Assembly (NCBI RefSeq): GCF_004210375.1
Contig: NC_134833.1
Span: 144,142,127 to 144,206,126 of the forward strand
From: Tachypleus tridentatus
Taxonomy: Eukaryota; Arthropoda; Merostomata; Xiphosura; Limulidae
Reading direction: 5' to 3'
Length of the DNA: 64,000 nucleotides
The notes beneath the pieces are model-generated. The model saw nothing but the letters and a program-made list of their open reading frames with translations, searched no databases and was not told the origin of the DNA. Position numbers and translations under genes: made by a program. Within the stretch, counting starts at the first letter, position 1. Every line of letters begins with the position of its first letter. Positions 1-11,741 of the stretch are shown in pieces.

Positions 1-339
1 TTCAAGAGTAAATAAAGGCAAAATTAAGACTAACAATAATTTTTATTTCTTGCTTAGCAACGTAATATGTCATACTGTGTTGTAACCTACAGATTACATA
101 ATTCTTCTTGTGATTTAAGGCATATTAACGTTTCACTGATGTCACGACGGCTTATGAAATTCAAAGTTAAGCATCCCTTATGTAACGCTATTTTAATGTC
201 TAGTGATTGACAGCAGCACGTATAGCGATGCGACTATTTAAAATTGGTGACTCCTCCAGGCGGCCGTCGGTCCTATTTCGGGGAAATTATCCCATGAAAG
301 AAAATACAGAAAAAAAAGTAAACATAAAAGTTACAGAAC
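1..339. other. unassigned AT-rich DNA
   Basis: No exon with both splice signals, no convincing reading frame and no repeat that I recognise. Confidence 0.5.
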
Positions 340-445
340 TGTGTTTATTTATTTATTTAATGTTGAGCACAAAGCTATAAAAATGGGCTATCTATGCTGG
401 ACCCATCACAGGAATTTGGGCGAAATAAATCTCAAAGGGTCGAAG
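340..445 (-). repeat. SINE family 2 fragment
   Basis: The family-2 tail module (TTGAGCACAAAGCTATA, then GGGCTATCTATGCT) follows a TTTATTTATTTA tract. The tRNA-like head is decayed. Confidence 0.5.
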
Positions 446-530
446 AATTGTATCTGTTTAAATATTTGGTTTACAAGCAAAAACACATAGAAGCATGAAA
501 CACTTTTAGTCTAAGTCTACTTTTTTTGAA

Positions 531-801
531 TGGCCCGGCATGGCCAAGCGTGTTAAGGCGTGCAACTCCTAATCTGGGGTTCGCATCCCCGTCGCGCCAA
601 ACATGCTCGCCCTTTCAGCTGTGGGGGCGTTATAATGTGACGGTCAATCCCACTATTCGTTGGTAAAAGAGTAGCCCAAGAGTTGACGGTGGGTGGTGAT
701 GACTAGCTGCCTTCCCTCTAGTCTTACACTGCTAAATTAGGGGCGGCTAGCACAGATAGCCCTCGAGTAGCTTTGTGCGAAATTTCAAAACAAACAAACT
801 A
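531..801 (+). repeat. SINE family 1 (tRNA-Thr-like head)
   Basis: The head starts GGCCCGGCATGGCC; the B box is decayed (GGGTTCGCATCCCC). The conserved body and 3' module (GATAGCCCTCGAGTAGCTTTG) follow, ending in AAACAAAC. The flanks repeat CTTTTTTGAA, a probable target-site duplication. Confidence 0.9.
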
Positions 802-1061
802 AAACTTTTTTGAAGCGACATCTTCGTTATTTTAACATTATTTTAGGTAATTGAGTAAAAAGTGTAAAATCTTTAGGGAAGGAAACTGTACCTCCCGTAA
901 AACAAAAGACAGGCATTTGTCGTTTGTAAGCAACACTGAAGGTAAATCATTACGCGTTCTTTTTTAAATATTTTAGGTGAGAGTAACTGCTATGGAAGCA
1001 AAAAGTTATATGACAATAATATTAGAAAATGTTCCCCTCTTTCTTCTTTCCTTTGTTATTG

Positions 1062-1247
1062 GTGTGGACAGGTGGTTGGAGCGCTAGACTGGCAATCAAA
1101 AGGTAGGTTGTTCAAATCCCTGTCACACCAAACAGCCGTCGAAGATTCAAAACTAATGTATGTCAAATTGACAAGTAAACTTGCGTAACATCACTGCTAA
1201 CTAGCTCATTGGTTAGTTCACTAGCTGCCTCACATTACTAAATAAAT
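1062..1247 (+). repeat. tRNA-like diverged SINE
   Basis: A tRNA-like head has an A-box-like segment (GGACAGGTGGTTGG), a B-box-like GTTCAAATCCC and ends in CACACCA. It is followed by a poor match to the family-1 body (TAGCTGCCTCACATTACTAAAT). It is more likely an old SINE than a functional tRNA gene because the arms do not pair well. Confidence 0.4.
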
Positions 1248-1637
1248 AGTACATTATCATTAAATAATGAAGAGTTTCTCTAGAAAGCAACAATCTAATT
1301 AAGATATTACAAATACTGTTTGGGGCATTTTCAACTGATGTTTTTCATTATTTGGTCGGCTCTTTATTGTTTCATTGCTCTTGTTAGGCTTAAAGCTTCA
1401 ACTTTAGGATGTTTTCTCATTCGTGTATTAAGAACTGTTCATCCCAATGATATTGGATGTAATGGCCATGTTTTCCTTATTCATAATAATTTCCTTTTGC
1501 CGACTTCCTAGCATGTTTGTATCTGTATTTACCAGCAATATATCCTTGTAAGTGACACTTGGAACGTGTGTTGACTTTTTTTTTTTGTCCTTCATTCCAT
1601 GTAACTAGTTGTCAAACTAACCCTTTAAGTTATTCTA

Positions 1638-1910
1638 GCCCAGCATGGCCAAGTGTGTTAAGACATTCGACTCGTAATCCGAGGATCGCGGGTTCGAATC
1701 CAGGTCGCACCAAACGTGGTCGCCCTTTCAGCCGTGGGGGCGTTATAATGTTACGGTCATTCCCACTATTCGTTGGTAAAAGTGTAGCCCAAGAGTTGGC
1801 GGTGGGTGGTGATGACTAACTGCTTTCCCTCTCGTCTTACACTGCTAAATTAGGGACGGCTAGTGCAGATAGCCCTTGTATAGCTTTGCGCAAAATTCAA
1901 AACACAGCTA
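1638..1910 (+). repeat. SINE family 1
   Basis: Full-length copy with head GCCCAGCATGGCC, a CTCGTAATC anticodon loop (CGT), B box GGTTCGAATCC, the body and the GATAGCCC..TAGCTTTGCGC tail. Open frames across it are shadows of the repeat. Confidence 0.9.
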
Positions 1911-2253
1911 ACAAATACTTTGTTATGAAATCCCTAATGACCTCATTAGATGTTAATTGCATACCCTGTCAAGTGGAAGGCAATAATCCACTCAGCTAAC
2001 TGATTAAGTGTATAATATATATATATATTTAAATTCAAACTCAAAAGTTTGTAAAAGAGGGGAAATATGGGGGCCTTCCTTTTCATAAAATAATGCGAGC
2101 AAAAAGCGTATAAAAAACAGAAATGCGCCCTCTTTCAGACGATTTTTTATTCTCTTTTTTTGGACAAGGCTAGATAGCCGATGTTCACTGTCGGACACTT
2201 TCTAGTTGTCATACTAAAAATTACGGTGACTGAGTCAGCCAGGTGTTGTCAAA

Positions 2254-2281
2254 CACATACACACACACACACACACACACG
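2254..2281. repeat. (CA)n microsatellite
   Basis: Short run of alternating AC. Confidence 0.95.
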
Positions 2282-2337
2282 TAATGGATCAAATGAATTG
2301 ATAATGAAGAAGAACGCCAAAGGAATTTTAATACAGT

Positions 2338-2600
2338 AAGTACGGCTAGGGGGCGCTCGACTAACAATCTGTGAGTCGCAGTTACGAATCCACGTCTCAC
2401 CAAACACCTTCGCCCTTTTAGTCGTGCGGGCGTTATAACATGACGGTCAATCCAATTACTTGTTGATAAAAAAAGTAACCCAAGAGTTGGCGATGGGTAG
2501 TGATGACTAGATGACATCGCTTTAGTCTTTCACTGCTAAATGAACAGCTAGAATAGATAGCCGTCGTGTAGCTTTGCGCGTCATTCAAAATAAAGAAACA
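2338..2600 (+). repeat. SINE family 1, diverged
   Basis: Recognisable body (CGTTATAACATGACGGTCAA, AACCCAAGAGTTGGCGATGG) with a strongly mutated tRNA head. Confidence 0.8.
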
Positions 2601-2729
2601 TATGCAGTAATTATACTGTTAAATGTATTAAAGAAAACACCAGTGGTCATGACGTGTGTCTAAAAATATGTTTATCTGTCTTGAAAAGCGTTTTAACGCA
2701 TAAATTATAATTATTAAAACAAGAAATTT

Positions 2730-3062
2730 GGAAAATTTGGTTATAGTGGGCATATTGTAAAGACACTGGACGCAATGTATAAAAATACTATAGTTTATGT
2801 AGTTCGTGGGTCAGTTTCAGCTTTAGCTATTTTTTTTAAGATAGGTGTAAGATAAGGAGATCCAATAAGTGGATTTTTATTTACGCTATTAATAGAATCT
2901 TTTGCTTATAATTTAAGAAATAAAATTAGTTCCTTAATATCCATATGAAGTTACAGTTATCATCAAAGACTTATTCTATCATCTTATGCTGACGATATAA
3001 ATACTTCTATTACACAGAAGTTAACCTTATTCAAAATACAATAAAGGAAATAGTTTATGGAC
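2730..3062 (+). pseudogene. LINE reverse-transcriptase fragment
   Basis: A plus-strand frame with stops retains reverse-transcriptase blocks. These are a GDP-I-SGFLF segment near 2853-2885, where the preceding Gln codon is now a stop, then an IESFAYNLRNK-like segment, then the catalytic YADD box at 2985-2996. This order fits the finger/palm region of non-LTR retrotransposons, possibly the L1 group. The fragment is about 110 codons long and is bounded downstream by a SINE. It is a 5'- and 3'-truncated dead copy. The clade is uncertain. Confidence 0.7.
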
Positions 3063-3084
3063 TGGCTCTTAAAAAAACATGAAG

Positions 3085-3360
3085 GGATGGCCATATGGGT
3101 TAAGGCGTCTGGTAATCTGAGCGTCGCGGTTTCGAAGCCCGGTCGCAACAACCATATTCGCCTTTTCAGCCGTGGGGGCGTTATAAACTTAAATATTAAA
3201 GTAAATCCCACTATTCGTTGGTAAAAGAGTAGCCCAAGAGTTGGTGGTGGGTGGTGTTGACTAGTCGCCTTCCCTCTAGTCTTACACTGCTAAATTAGGG
3301 ACGACTAGCACAGATAGCTCTCGTGTAGCTTTGCGCGAAATTAAAAAAAAAGAAAGAAAA
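3085..3360 (+). repeat. SINE family 1
   Basis: Head GATGGCCATATGGGTTAAGGC with mutated B box (GGTTTCGAAGCCC), full body and an A-rich tail. It lies immediately 3' of the LINE fragment. Confidence 0.9.
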
Positions 3361-3555
3361 ACATGAACAGAAAATAAACTACGCTGTACCTGGTCGAATA
3401 AATAAAGTATTTGTAATATATTAAAGAAATACTTTGGTGTAGATTCAAAGAAACTGGGATGAACCGCAAGAGAAATGTAGTAAATATATCACTGTCTGGA
3501 AACATTTTTTATTGTTAAAAGTAAAGTTAATTATTAGTAGTGTTATGTTTTTAGC

Positions 3556-3606
3556 GTTATAAATTTTCAGACTTTCCGCTGTGCTACTGGGTGGGCACAC
3601 CGAGCG
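3556..3606 (-). repeat. SINE family 2 head fragment
   Basis: Matches only the tRNA-like head of family 2 (TTAGCGTTATAA, then CCGCTGTGCTACTGGGTGGG). Confidence 0.4.
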
Positions 3607-3834
3607 GTACTTTAAGTTCTAGAAAGATCTATATCAACAGTTACTAAGAGTGTGTAAATAATTTATCGAAAGTAGAAATTTTTTTAGACCTGTGAGCTAA
3701 GCAATAGTTCGTCGAGTTTCAAAATAACGTGATCCAGTTGATATACATTAGCGGTGACCGACCACACTTATAATAACTATAGTATTTTTCAGAGTTATTG
3801 GCAAAATAATAAAAAAATATACACAGGAAGTTGT

Positions 3835-4040
3835 ATCCAGAGTTATAGAATAACGAATAGGACGTGAAATTGTAAACGAACCCTAGACTTATGCATTACC
3901 GGGCAGGAGAGGAAATCGTATATGAATCCCAGCCACTTAAAGTGCCGGGAAGGACATGAAGTCGTTTCTGAATCTCGAAGTTAAACAGTAGTGGGCACGA
4001 TTTGAAGTTGTACGTGAATCATAGATCTATACAATAGTCT
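3835..4040. repeat. diverged tandem repeat, about 46 bp unit
   Basis: About four diverged units share the pattern GGGCAGGA..AAATCGTATATGAATC / GGGAAGGA..AAGTCGTTTCTGAATC / GGGCACGA..AAGTTGTACGTGAATC. Confidence 0.55.
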
Positions 4041-5160
4041 AAATGTACTTTGCTCTATTTTTATTATGGGATGTCTCCTCTTCCTTCCTTGATATAAGCA
4101 GTTTTCTTTCAAAACTGTTGCTGATGATATTAGTGTTTCCATTAAGTTAAAAAAGTTTTAATAACAGTTAAATAAAATCAAAACTTTTAGTCTTATATCA
4201 GACTCGAAGATTACTGGCCTATAGGTACAGCATAGAGAAATCGTGTAGATTACCCGTTGAATTTTAGTTGAAAAATTACTCGAAATATTTCCTGGTAATT
4301 CTTTGAGTGAGTTAGAAAAACAACTGGATTCACTTGATTTTTTAACTGTTTGTAAATTAAAACTTTAAAATCCTCCTCTTGAATTCGTAAAATATTTTTA
4401 AAAATAAATTTATAAAAATAGATTGAAATGTAGTACGTTGGATAGGCTTAGTTATCTTTCTTGGCTTTTTAATAAAGATGGCCTTAATTTAGATTGGCTA
4501 TAAGATTACTAGTTATCGAGATGTTCACTGTAGTAGTTAATTCAAAAGTATCTGTTATCTGCTGTGTAGTTGTTGATGCTATAGTTATGGAAATGATGAA
4601 AAGTAATAAGATATTGGACACATTGGATATCTTTACTCTTTTTTGTACTTAGGAGTACTGATAATTAAGAAACGTCCAGTCACTTATAGACGTAAATAAT
4701 TATTTCACAGACTCTCTTGTAGTTGAAGCTTATTTTGTTTAAATCCAAGTTCATTAAATAATCAAACAAATTGACAGTTTCATCAGCCTAAGTGAACAAT
4801 TAACGTCGTTAATCACGTAGGAAAATATAAGATTATACTATTTTGAACTGAAACAGCTTATTCCTGTTTTTACTAAAGAGTTTTCTTTTTATAATCACAT
4901 TTTCATTGACAAATGACAACGGTCATTAAAAGCGTTTTCTCGTCTTTGTTTCTGATAAACGACTTATCCACAAACCATGTTAAAAGTGGCCATAGTTGTT
5001 GTACTCGTTAAAAAAAATCAGAAGAGCTCTTTCTTACCAAAGCTTTTTAATAAAACTGTTTACCTTGACTTATACAAAGGGGCTGTTATTCAAACATTCC
5101 AAATAAACCATCATCACCACTCTATTAAACGGAAAGTTGCTTAGGCCTCGTTAGCTTAAC
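4041..5160. other. unassigned AT-rich DNA
   Basis: No supported gene, exon or named repeat. Confidence 0.5.
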
Positions 5161-8100
5161 TCCTGACCCGGCCTTTCTGATTCCAAGGATTTAACATATT
5201 ACTGGAAACAAGGTTGATATGAAGTTTCATAGGCACACTATACCTTGAGAAAAAAACTGACTGTCAAGGATGTAATAATGATAGTGTATATTTTGTACAC
5301 ATTTCCTAAACTGTTTAGTAGATGACAGTTTAATACGCTTAGTGTTTAAAATACGTAACTACAGTTAAGGCTATCAATTGTACCAATCTTATTTACTGAC
5401 ATTTATTTTATTTTGTAAGTAATTTTAGTATCACCTTTGCTAAAAGTATTATTTGTCATAAATTGTGTCAGTTTAAAATAAAGTAAAGCTGAGACATATT
5501 CCCTGCAAGTTTTATTCTTTAAATACAAAATTAGGTATTCATGTTTTAAGTGAATATGTTAGTTGTTTAAAACAAGACAACCTTACTTACGTGGGTTGAT
5601 ATTACGAATGACAACGTGTTTATGTTAACTTGTGAATTTCAGTTTCGTACGTAATACTTGTATGATTCTTTAGTAAATATGATTATCGTTTTTAGTTTGT
5701 TCAAGTATTTTATAAACTAAGATTTTTGTTTATAGTAAGAGAGAATTTTCTGTTGTTATTTCACATGAATTTCTGTTTTATACAACACTCATTTTGTAGC
5801 TTTGTGCTTAGCTACAGACAAAAACAAATCTTTCTTAACTGTGAAGTATCGTAAACAATCACGATACAAAAACTAACACTACATTAAATTGTCCATTCAC
5901 GAATACTTTTGACCATTTTTTCTTTCAAGGCCCATGGTGTACAGATCGGATAGCGTTTTATCTCTATGTTGTCCTATCGCTGAAGGAGTTCGTTTTAAAT
6001 AGGTGATCAAGTGAATCCACGGATGGTTCCATCTCTGATTACTCTTTGGAAGTAGTTTCGACAGAAATCCTAAGCTTCTCCCCATCTTGAGTTTCTACTA
6101 ACAAGTTCTTCTATGGAGTTAACCAGTTGGTTATTCTTTCACTGATGTACTTTCAAAGATGATCATGGTGTATGACATTTGGCTAGGATCGCTGATTACT
6201 TTGACTTTTTAAACCACATCGTTGAATGTTTTTAGTATAACATATGGCTTTTGCTAGCACATGCTTAATATTGGAGTGTGCTCTTTCTCGCAATCGAGAT
6301 TGTACAGCTATGCTATGTTGTCTTGAATTTATTCAGTCTTATTAGCAAGTTATCACAAGTTGACCTAAGCTTTTCTCGGACTAAGTCATATAGGAAGTTG
6401 ATGGTGCTTCATAGTCTTTCTGCATATTCTGTGTAAGAGTCTCCCGAGTGGATATTTTCAAAATAAGAGTACAGGAGGTCCATTGGCACTTTAGGCTCTC
6501 TCTCAAACATCAGTAATGATGGTATGTTCTGATAGCTCCACGTACTATTGTTTGATAACTCATAAGTAACAGTGGAAGTTCTTGATTTCATTTATCCGAT
6601 ATTAATCCATATAAAGTTTAAAGCTGGTGTATGGCTGTATTTCGCCACTATTCCATTAGAAAATGGATGAAGAACTGTTGACCTGGCCTTTCTGATTCCA
6701 AGGATCTAACATATTACTGCAAACAAGACTGATATAAAGTTTCATAGGCACACCATACCTTGAAAAAAGTTGTTGACGGGTTTCCTTGGTAAAACATTTC
6801 TGTTTTTGATAAGGGACAGAATATGTTTCAAGTCATTTCATTAAATATATTATCATAGTTATACCAAGCACATCCACTGAACCTCTCTCAGCTGGTCCTC
6901 CAACACAGTAATGCTGTAGCTGCCCATCTGTTTCTTGCATGGACCTTTTGGTTCATAGCATAGTTCATGGGATTTACACCAGTTATTTACAAATTATGAG
7001 CTTCCAAGCCAAAAGAAGTGTTTTCATATTTTTTTAGTTTTTTTTTTTCACCAATTTACCTTGTTTATTCATATCTGGAATCAATTTCCCAGATTTCAAT
7101 GCTAAAGCAGATCAAACCACCGTAGCTGTAGAACCAGTCTCCATCAACATACTGCAAGGCTTCACTTCAATAAATCCTGGATTGATTTTTTTGAATAATG
7201 AAAACTTTATCTTCTTTGGGTCAGATGAAGTTTTCTCAGCTGAATTTTACGCTTTAAATTCAGTTACTTCATTTTTCCAGTGTTTTACTAGCTCTTTTTT
7301 TTTTTGCTTTGATTTGTTTGGGCTAGAGGACTCTTCCTTGGGATATTGTCTCTATGGTGTATTAACAGATACTAATTCCTCACATTCTCGGCTATAGTGG
7401 CCAGGTTTCTCACATCTTTAAAAGATCCATCTTTCTGGTTTATCTGGGAAGAGTTTTTATATACTATACAAGCAATTTGACTGCAATTCCTGGTAAACAA
7501 GTTACACGTGAAATATCTGTTGTTTTATGGTTATTTTCCAACATTCTATGTACCTAATTGTATAACTTATTTTAGTTCTCTTAGTCTATCGTCTTTTGAA
7601 GTATATATTTCAAATACTGCTCGATCTGACGATTCCATGGCTTATAGATAGTGTTTTGTTTTGTTTATATGCGACTTCAATGAGTTCTAGTTCCATAAAA
7701 TATATACACCTAGTGTGCTTCATTTTAATTCTCATATTCTCGTCTGTTACGACATTTATAAATTGGTCACTGCCCAACAAACCCATCAACTCCTGAAGAA
7801 TGTCTAGGTAAGATAATTGGGCAAGTATTTCTAAATCTTTTGCAAGTTAACATAATATCTGTTCTTTTTTCGTACTCTCTCTTGAAATTTTACTCTGGGT
7901 ACTTCCTTCTGATGAGGTGTTACAAACCTATCAGATAAGGCAGCTGTTTATGCTTGATAGTTGTTAAGGCTCTCAACTAGAAGATTACTTATTGTTGTCA
8001 AAGCTGTCTTTTTTAATGGGGCAGCAACATAAAGGCTTCTTCATTGTTCCACACATTCATTTTGTAATGCAAGTTATATAAAATTTAGCCTGGTATGGCT

Positions 8101-8345
8101 TTCATTGTAGTCCAATGGTTTCTAAACTGGCTGACATTGTACTGACCAGCTAAATTTTGGAATTGAGTTTTGTAGTGTTATGGTTAGTGTAGTCATTTAG
8201 GTCCTGCAGTACCAGATGAGACAACACTAGCAGTAATAAATATAGATCAAACAGATTCCACTATTCCATATTTCATATTTAAAGCTATTTTAGGTTGGAA
8301 GTCTTGAGCTGATGCAGAAAGAAGCATGGCTAATTTAAATCCTGC
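5160..8345 (-). mobile_element. decayed Ty3/gypsy-type retrotransposon
   Basis: The minus strand, read from high to low coordinates, gives a retrotransposon order in broken frames. First is a gag-like segment around 7600-7870. A CCHC-like zinc knuckle follows at about 7385-7425 (motif KPGHYSREC, with the first Cys lost). A protease-like block with ETGS in place of D-S/T-G lies near 7115-7140. The integrase runs from about 7030 down to 5900. It includes a C-x2-C-like zinc remnant with a KGP block near 6940, an LGIRKARSTVLHPFSNGIV block near 6650-6720, and an LMFEREPKVPMDL block near 6475-6520. No reverse transcriptase or RNase H was found between protease and integrase. An approximately 80-bp piece at 5163-5256 repeats 6678-6770, so the element is rearranged. 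Stops and frameshifts throughout make it a pseudo-element. Clade and exact ends are unknown. Confidence 0.7.
6409..6591 (-). pseudogene. integrase fragment of the Ty3/gypsy element
   Basis: This is the longest uninterrupted piece of the integrase (60 codons). It contains the conserved LMFEREPKVPMDL stretch found downstream of the catalytic Glu in gypsy-type integrases. The frame breaks at both ends. Confidence 0.65.
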
Positions 8346-8493
8346 ATTTAATTACTTGTCTTCCAGATGTTTTCTTCTGTCATTGATGTTGTTCTTTATC
8401 TCATTGATTCTTTCTTTTCTTCAGTTCTGTCAATACAACATTTTTATAATGCTTTAATTTTGTTACTACAACCCTTCTCTTCTTGGATGTTCG

Positions 8494-8767
8494 GCCCGTC
8501 ACGGCCAGGTGGGTTAAGGCGTTCGACTCGTAATCTGAGAGTTGCGGATTCGAATCCCGGTCGCACAAAACATGCTCGCCCTTTCAGCCATGGGGGCTTT
8601 ATAATGTGACAGTCAATCCCACTATTCGTTGGTAAAAGAGTAGCCCAAGGGTTGGCGGTGGGTGGTGATGAATAGCTGTCTTCCCTCTAGCCTTACACTG
8701 CTAAGTTAGGGATGGCTAGCGCAGATAAACCTCGTCTAGCTTTGCGCGAAATTAAAAACAAAACAAA
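8494..8767 (+). repeat. SINE family 1 with clear target-site duplication
   Basis: Full-length copy flanked by perfect 12-bp direct repeats CTTGGATGTTCG (8482-8493 and 8768-8779). It ends in AAACAAA. The sharp duplication suggests a relatively recent insertion. Confidence 0.95.
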
Positions 8768-8779
8768 CTTGGATGTTCG

Positions 8780-10261
8780 TTGCCCTATCTTCCATCTTGT
8801 AATAATCCCTTTGTACATTCCTAACAGCTTAATCAGTCTTGTCTTCAGTCACATTTAATGTTAACTTTAATTCTTATTTAAATCATACATTTCTTTCTTT
8901 CACTTATTCTCTTAAACTCCCTTCTTCTAGTTTCTGATCAACTGTAATTTTTATCTATTCTCTTTCTTAGCATTAGTTTAGTTTTCTCTTTCTTTTAGAC
9001 CCTCTTTTAATATTTTCGTTATATTTACATTTCCTTTCAACTTGATTTTTAATTGTGTAGCCTTCATCTTGAATAGTTGGAATTTAAGTACATCAAAGTT
9101 CTACTTTATCTTCATCAATATAATCGCAATTATAGCAGTTCTTGTTGTTCTTTCTTTTGACTGATTTGTTTAAATTATTTGATAAAATTCAAGCTAAGTC
9201 CAGCCTGTTGAATGATGACAATATTTTGTTGATTGTCATAATATATCCTCGCCTCTCGATATATACCGAATTTACTAGATTTTTGAGTTCAAATTTTGAA
9301 CATTATAGGTAATGTGAATTTACTTTCATATCTTTTAATAATACCTAATTTGAATAATAAATTCAACCTAATTAGTAGTTCTTACATTATAGATACCTAT
9401 TAAAATAATATTAACATGAATGAAGTATTTTATGGTTCTACGTCACAATGCCTGTTAAAAAATGTCATACAACAAATGACTTCCGAAGAACCTATAAATA
9501 ATAATGAACACTAATTAAAATATTAGTACCTCTAAACATAGGAAGATAAAGACAACGAAAACACACACTACAACTGAAACAACGTTTTGAGGCTAAAGTT
9601 GGGTTTCTTATTCATGTAAATGTATGTACGTCTTGCTTATTTTAGGATTTTCTTACACAAATATTATTACATTCAACTTTTTAATTCAATTAACAGAGGC
9701 GGAGGAAGCGATTTTTGATTGGTCAGCAACTCAGAATAGTGTACAAAACACACTTTGGTATGCATTGTATGCTAGTGCTAAGGGGATCTGAAGGTCGTGA
9801 ATTTGTGGTTTTTGTTTTTTTTATAAGGGAGTTTCGCTAGAAGTTGACCATGAGTAGTAAGAGTTTTTATCTTCAACAGTATAGAAAAACCTGTTAAAGG
9901 TAATCCTTATTATCTCTTAGGGAATTTTCTAAGCTATTTTACTATAGGTAAAATTACCAGAAGAAAAAAACGTCATAAAGAAAAGTACATCTAATGAAGA
10001 GGGGACTACTTTTCCTTCTGCTCAAGATTAATGAAGTGGAGACTGACCCGAGTACATCTGAAACGTGACAAGGCAAACAAATTACTCTGCGCATTCGGAG
10101 AAGATAATTATAAAGTTAAAACGTGCATTTGAATGTGCTCAAGGCCTGCTAGGGTTTCGGAGAATCAATAAGCAGTTTTAAAACGTGCATTTGGTTAGGT
10201 TCGAGGTCTGCCTTGATGGAACATAAGTTTATTAGTATATTCATTCTACAACTGCCTAGGT
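8780..10261. other. unassigned DNA
   Basis: Pyrimidine-rich at the left and AT-rich at the right. No exon or named repeat is supported. Confidence 0.5.
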
Positions 10262-10512
10262 TAATTGGGTTATCTGCACTAGCTGTCCATAATTTAGCAG
10301 TGTAAGACTAGAGAAAAGGCAGCTAGTCATCATCACCCACCGCCAAACTCTGGGCTACTATTTTACTAACGAATAGTGGGATTGATTGATTGAAACACAT
10401 TATAACGCTCACACGGCTGAAAGGGCGTGCATGTTTGGTGTGACGGGGATTCGAACCTGCAATCATAAGGTTACAAGTCGAGTGCCTTAACTACCTGGCC
10501 ATCCCGGGCCCC
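10262..10512 (-). repeat. SINE family 1
   Basis: Reverse-oriented copy with body and tRNA head (GGATTCGAACC, CTTAACTACCTGGCCATCCC). The tail is slightly eroded. Confidence 0.9.
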
Positions 10513-11204
10513 ATATATACTGATATAAACGCTCTAATTTAATTAGATTAAATTCTGGAACCCTATTCCAGACCTCCTTTGGAGCATAAAATGCCTGTTC
10601 TACCTACAGTTACTTTCTCTTCAGGACAGTCTTGTCTTTCAAGGATAATGTCTTTGTATTTTCTTCTACTGATTCTACACAGGACCTTTCTACATATTCC
10701 TATTGCACTGTCATTTGTTTTCTTCCATTCATCACTTTTTTTTTGGTGCTGAGTAAAATCTCCCTGTTTCCTCTTTTACATCTTCTCAATCATGCGTTGT
10801 CTCTTCGACTTTGTTAGTCCACTCCAACTAATTAATAGCCAGCTATTTTGTCTTTCCTAGTCCTAAGTATAAATTTCAACTTTGTTACTGTAGTGCTTTA
10901 TTTTTGGAAATTACAATTCATTTTGATATAAATCGACTTTATGAGATACTCGTCTATTGTCAGAAGGTTTATTTATTCAGTATGGTTTGATCTTCGCACT
11001 ACGTTTTTTTTTTTTTAATGTGTATGTGTCATAAATTCATTCCTTATGGAAAGTCAGGCAGTCGACTCTTTAGAAGACACATTTTAATAACTCTTTACCC
11101 ACAATGCAGGTATTTCACAACGCTCAGCTCTATCGCTTCTCTTCTATAGCCTGTTTGTTTCTGATATGCCTCGACGCCAAACATAGATTTTTCATTATTC
11201 TCAC
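10513..11204. other. unassigned DNA
   Basis: Open frames here are short. On the minus strand 10570-10740 has a run of charged codons but no family that I recognise. Confidence 0.4.
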
Positions 11205-11741
11205 AGTAAACAAACAGCAATTACTTGTTTCTCTGTATGGTGCAGAGTCTGTCAGCTTATTCAGTTCCTATAAGAACAAAGCTAAACAAACAGCAATCAC
11301 TTGTTTCTCTGTATGGTGCAGAGTCTGTCAGCTTATTCAGTCCCTATAAGAACAAAGCTAAACAAACAGCAATCACTTGTTTCTCTGTATGGTGCAGAGT
11401 CTGTCAGCTTATTCAGTCCCTATAAGAACAAAGCTAAACAAACAGCAATCACTTGTTTCTCTGTATGGTGCAGAGTCTGTCAGCTTATTCAGTCCCTATA
11501 AGAACAAAGCTAAACAAACAGCAATCACTTGTTTCTCTGTATGGTGCAGAGTCTGTCAACTTATTCATTCCCTATAAGAACAAAGCTAAACAAACAGCAA
11601 TCACTTGTTTCTCTGTATGGTGCAGAGTCTGTCAGCTTATTCAGTCCCTATAAGAACAAAGCTAAACAAACAGCAATCACTTGTTTCTCTGTATGGTGCA
11701 GAGTTTGTCAGCTTATTCATTCCCTATAAGAACAAAGCTAT
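11205..11741. repeat. 76-bp tandem array, 7 copies
   Basis: Seven nearly identical 76-bp units, each containing ACTTGTTTCTCTGTATGGTG and CCCTATAAGAACAAAGCTAA. Because 76 is not a multiple of 3, the same peptide recurs in successive frames as overlapping 66-residue frames. These are repeat artefacts, not genes. Confidence 0.97.

Noticed and set aside
531-605. tRNA gene (Thr, CGT anticodon) at this and other SINE heads.
   Set aside because: Every such head continues into the same 200-bp body and AAACAAAC tail, and the arms are mutated. These are SINEs, not tRNA genes.
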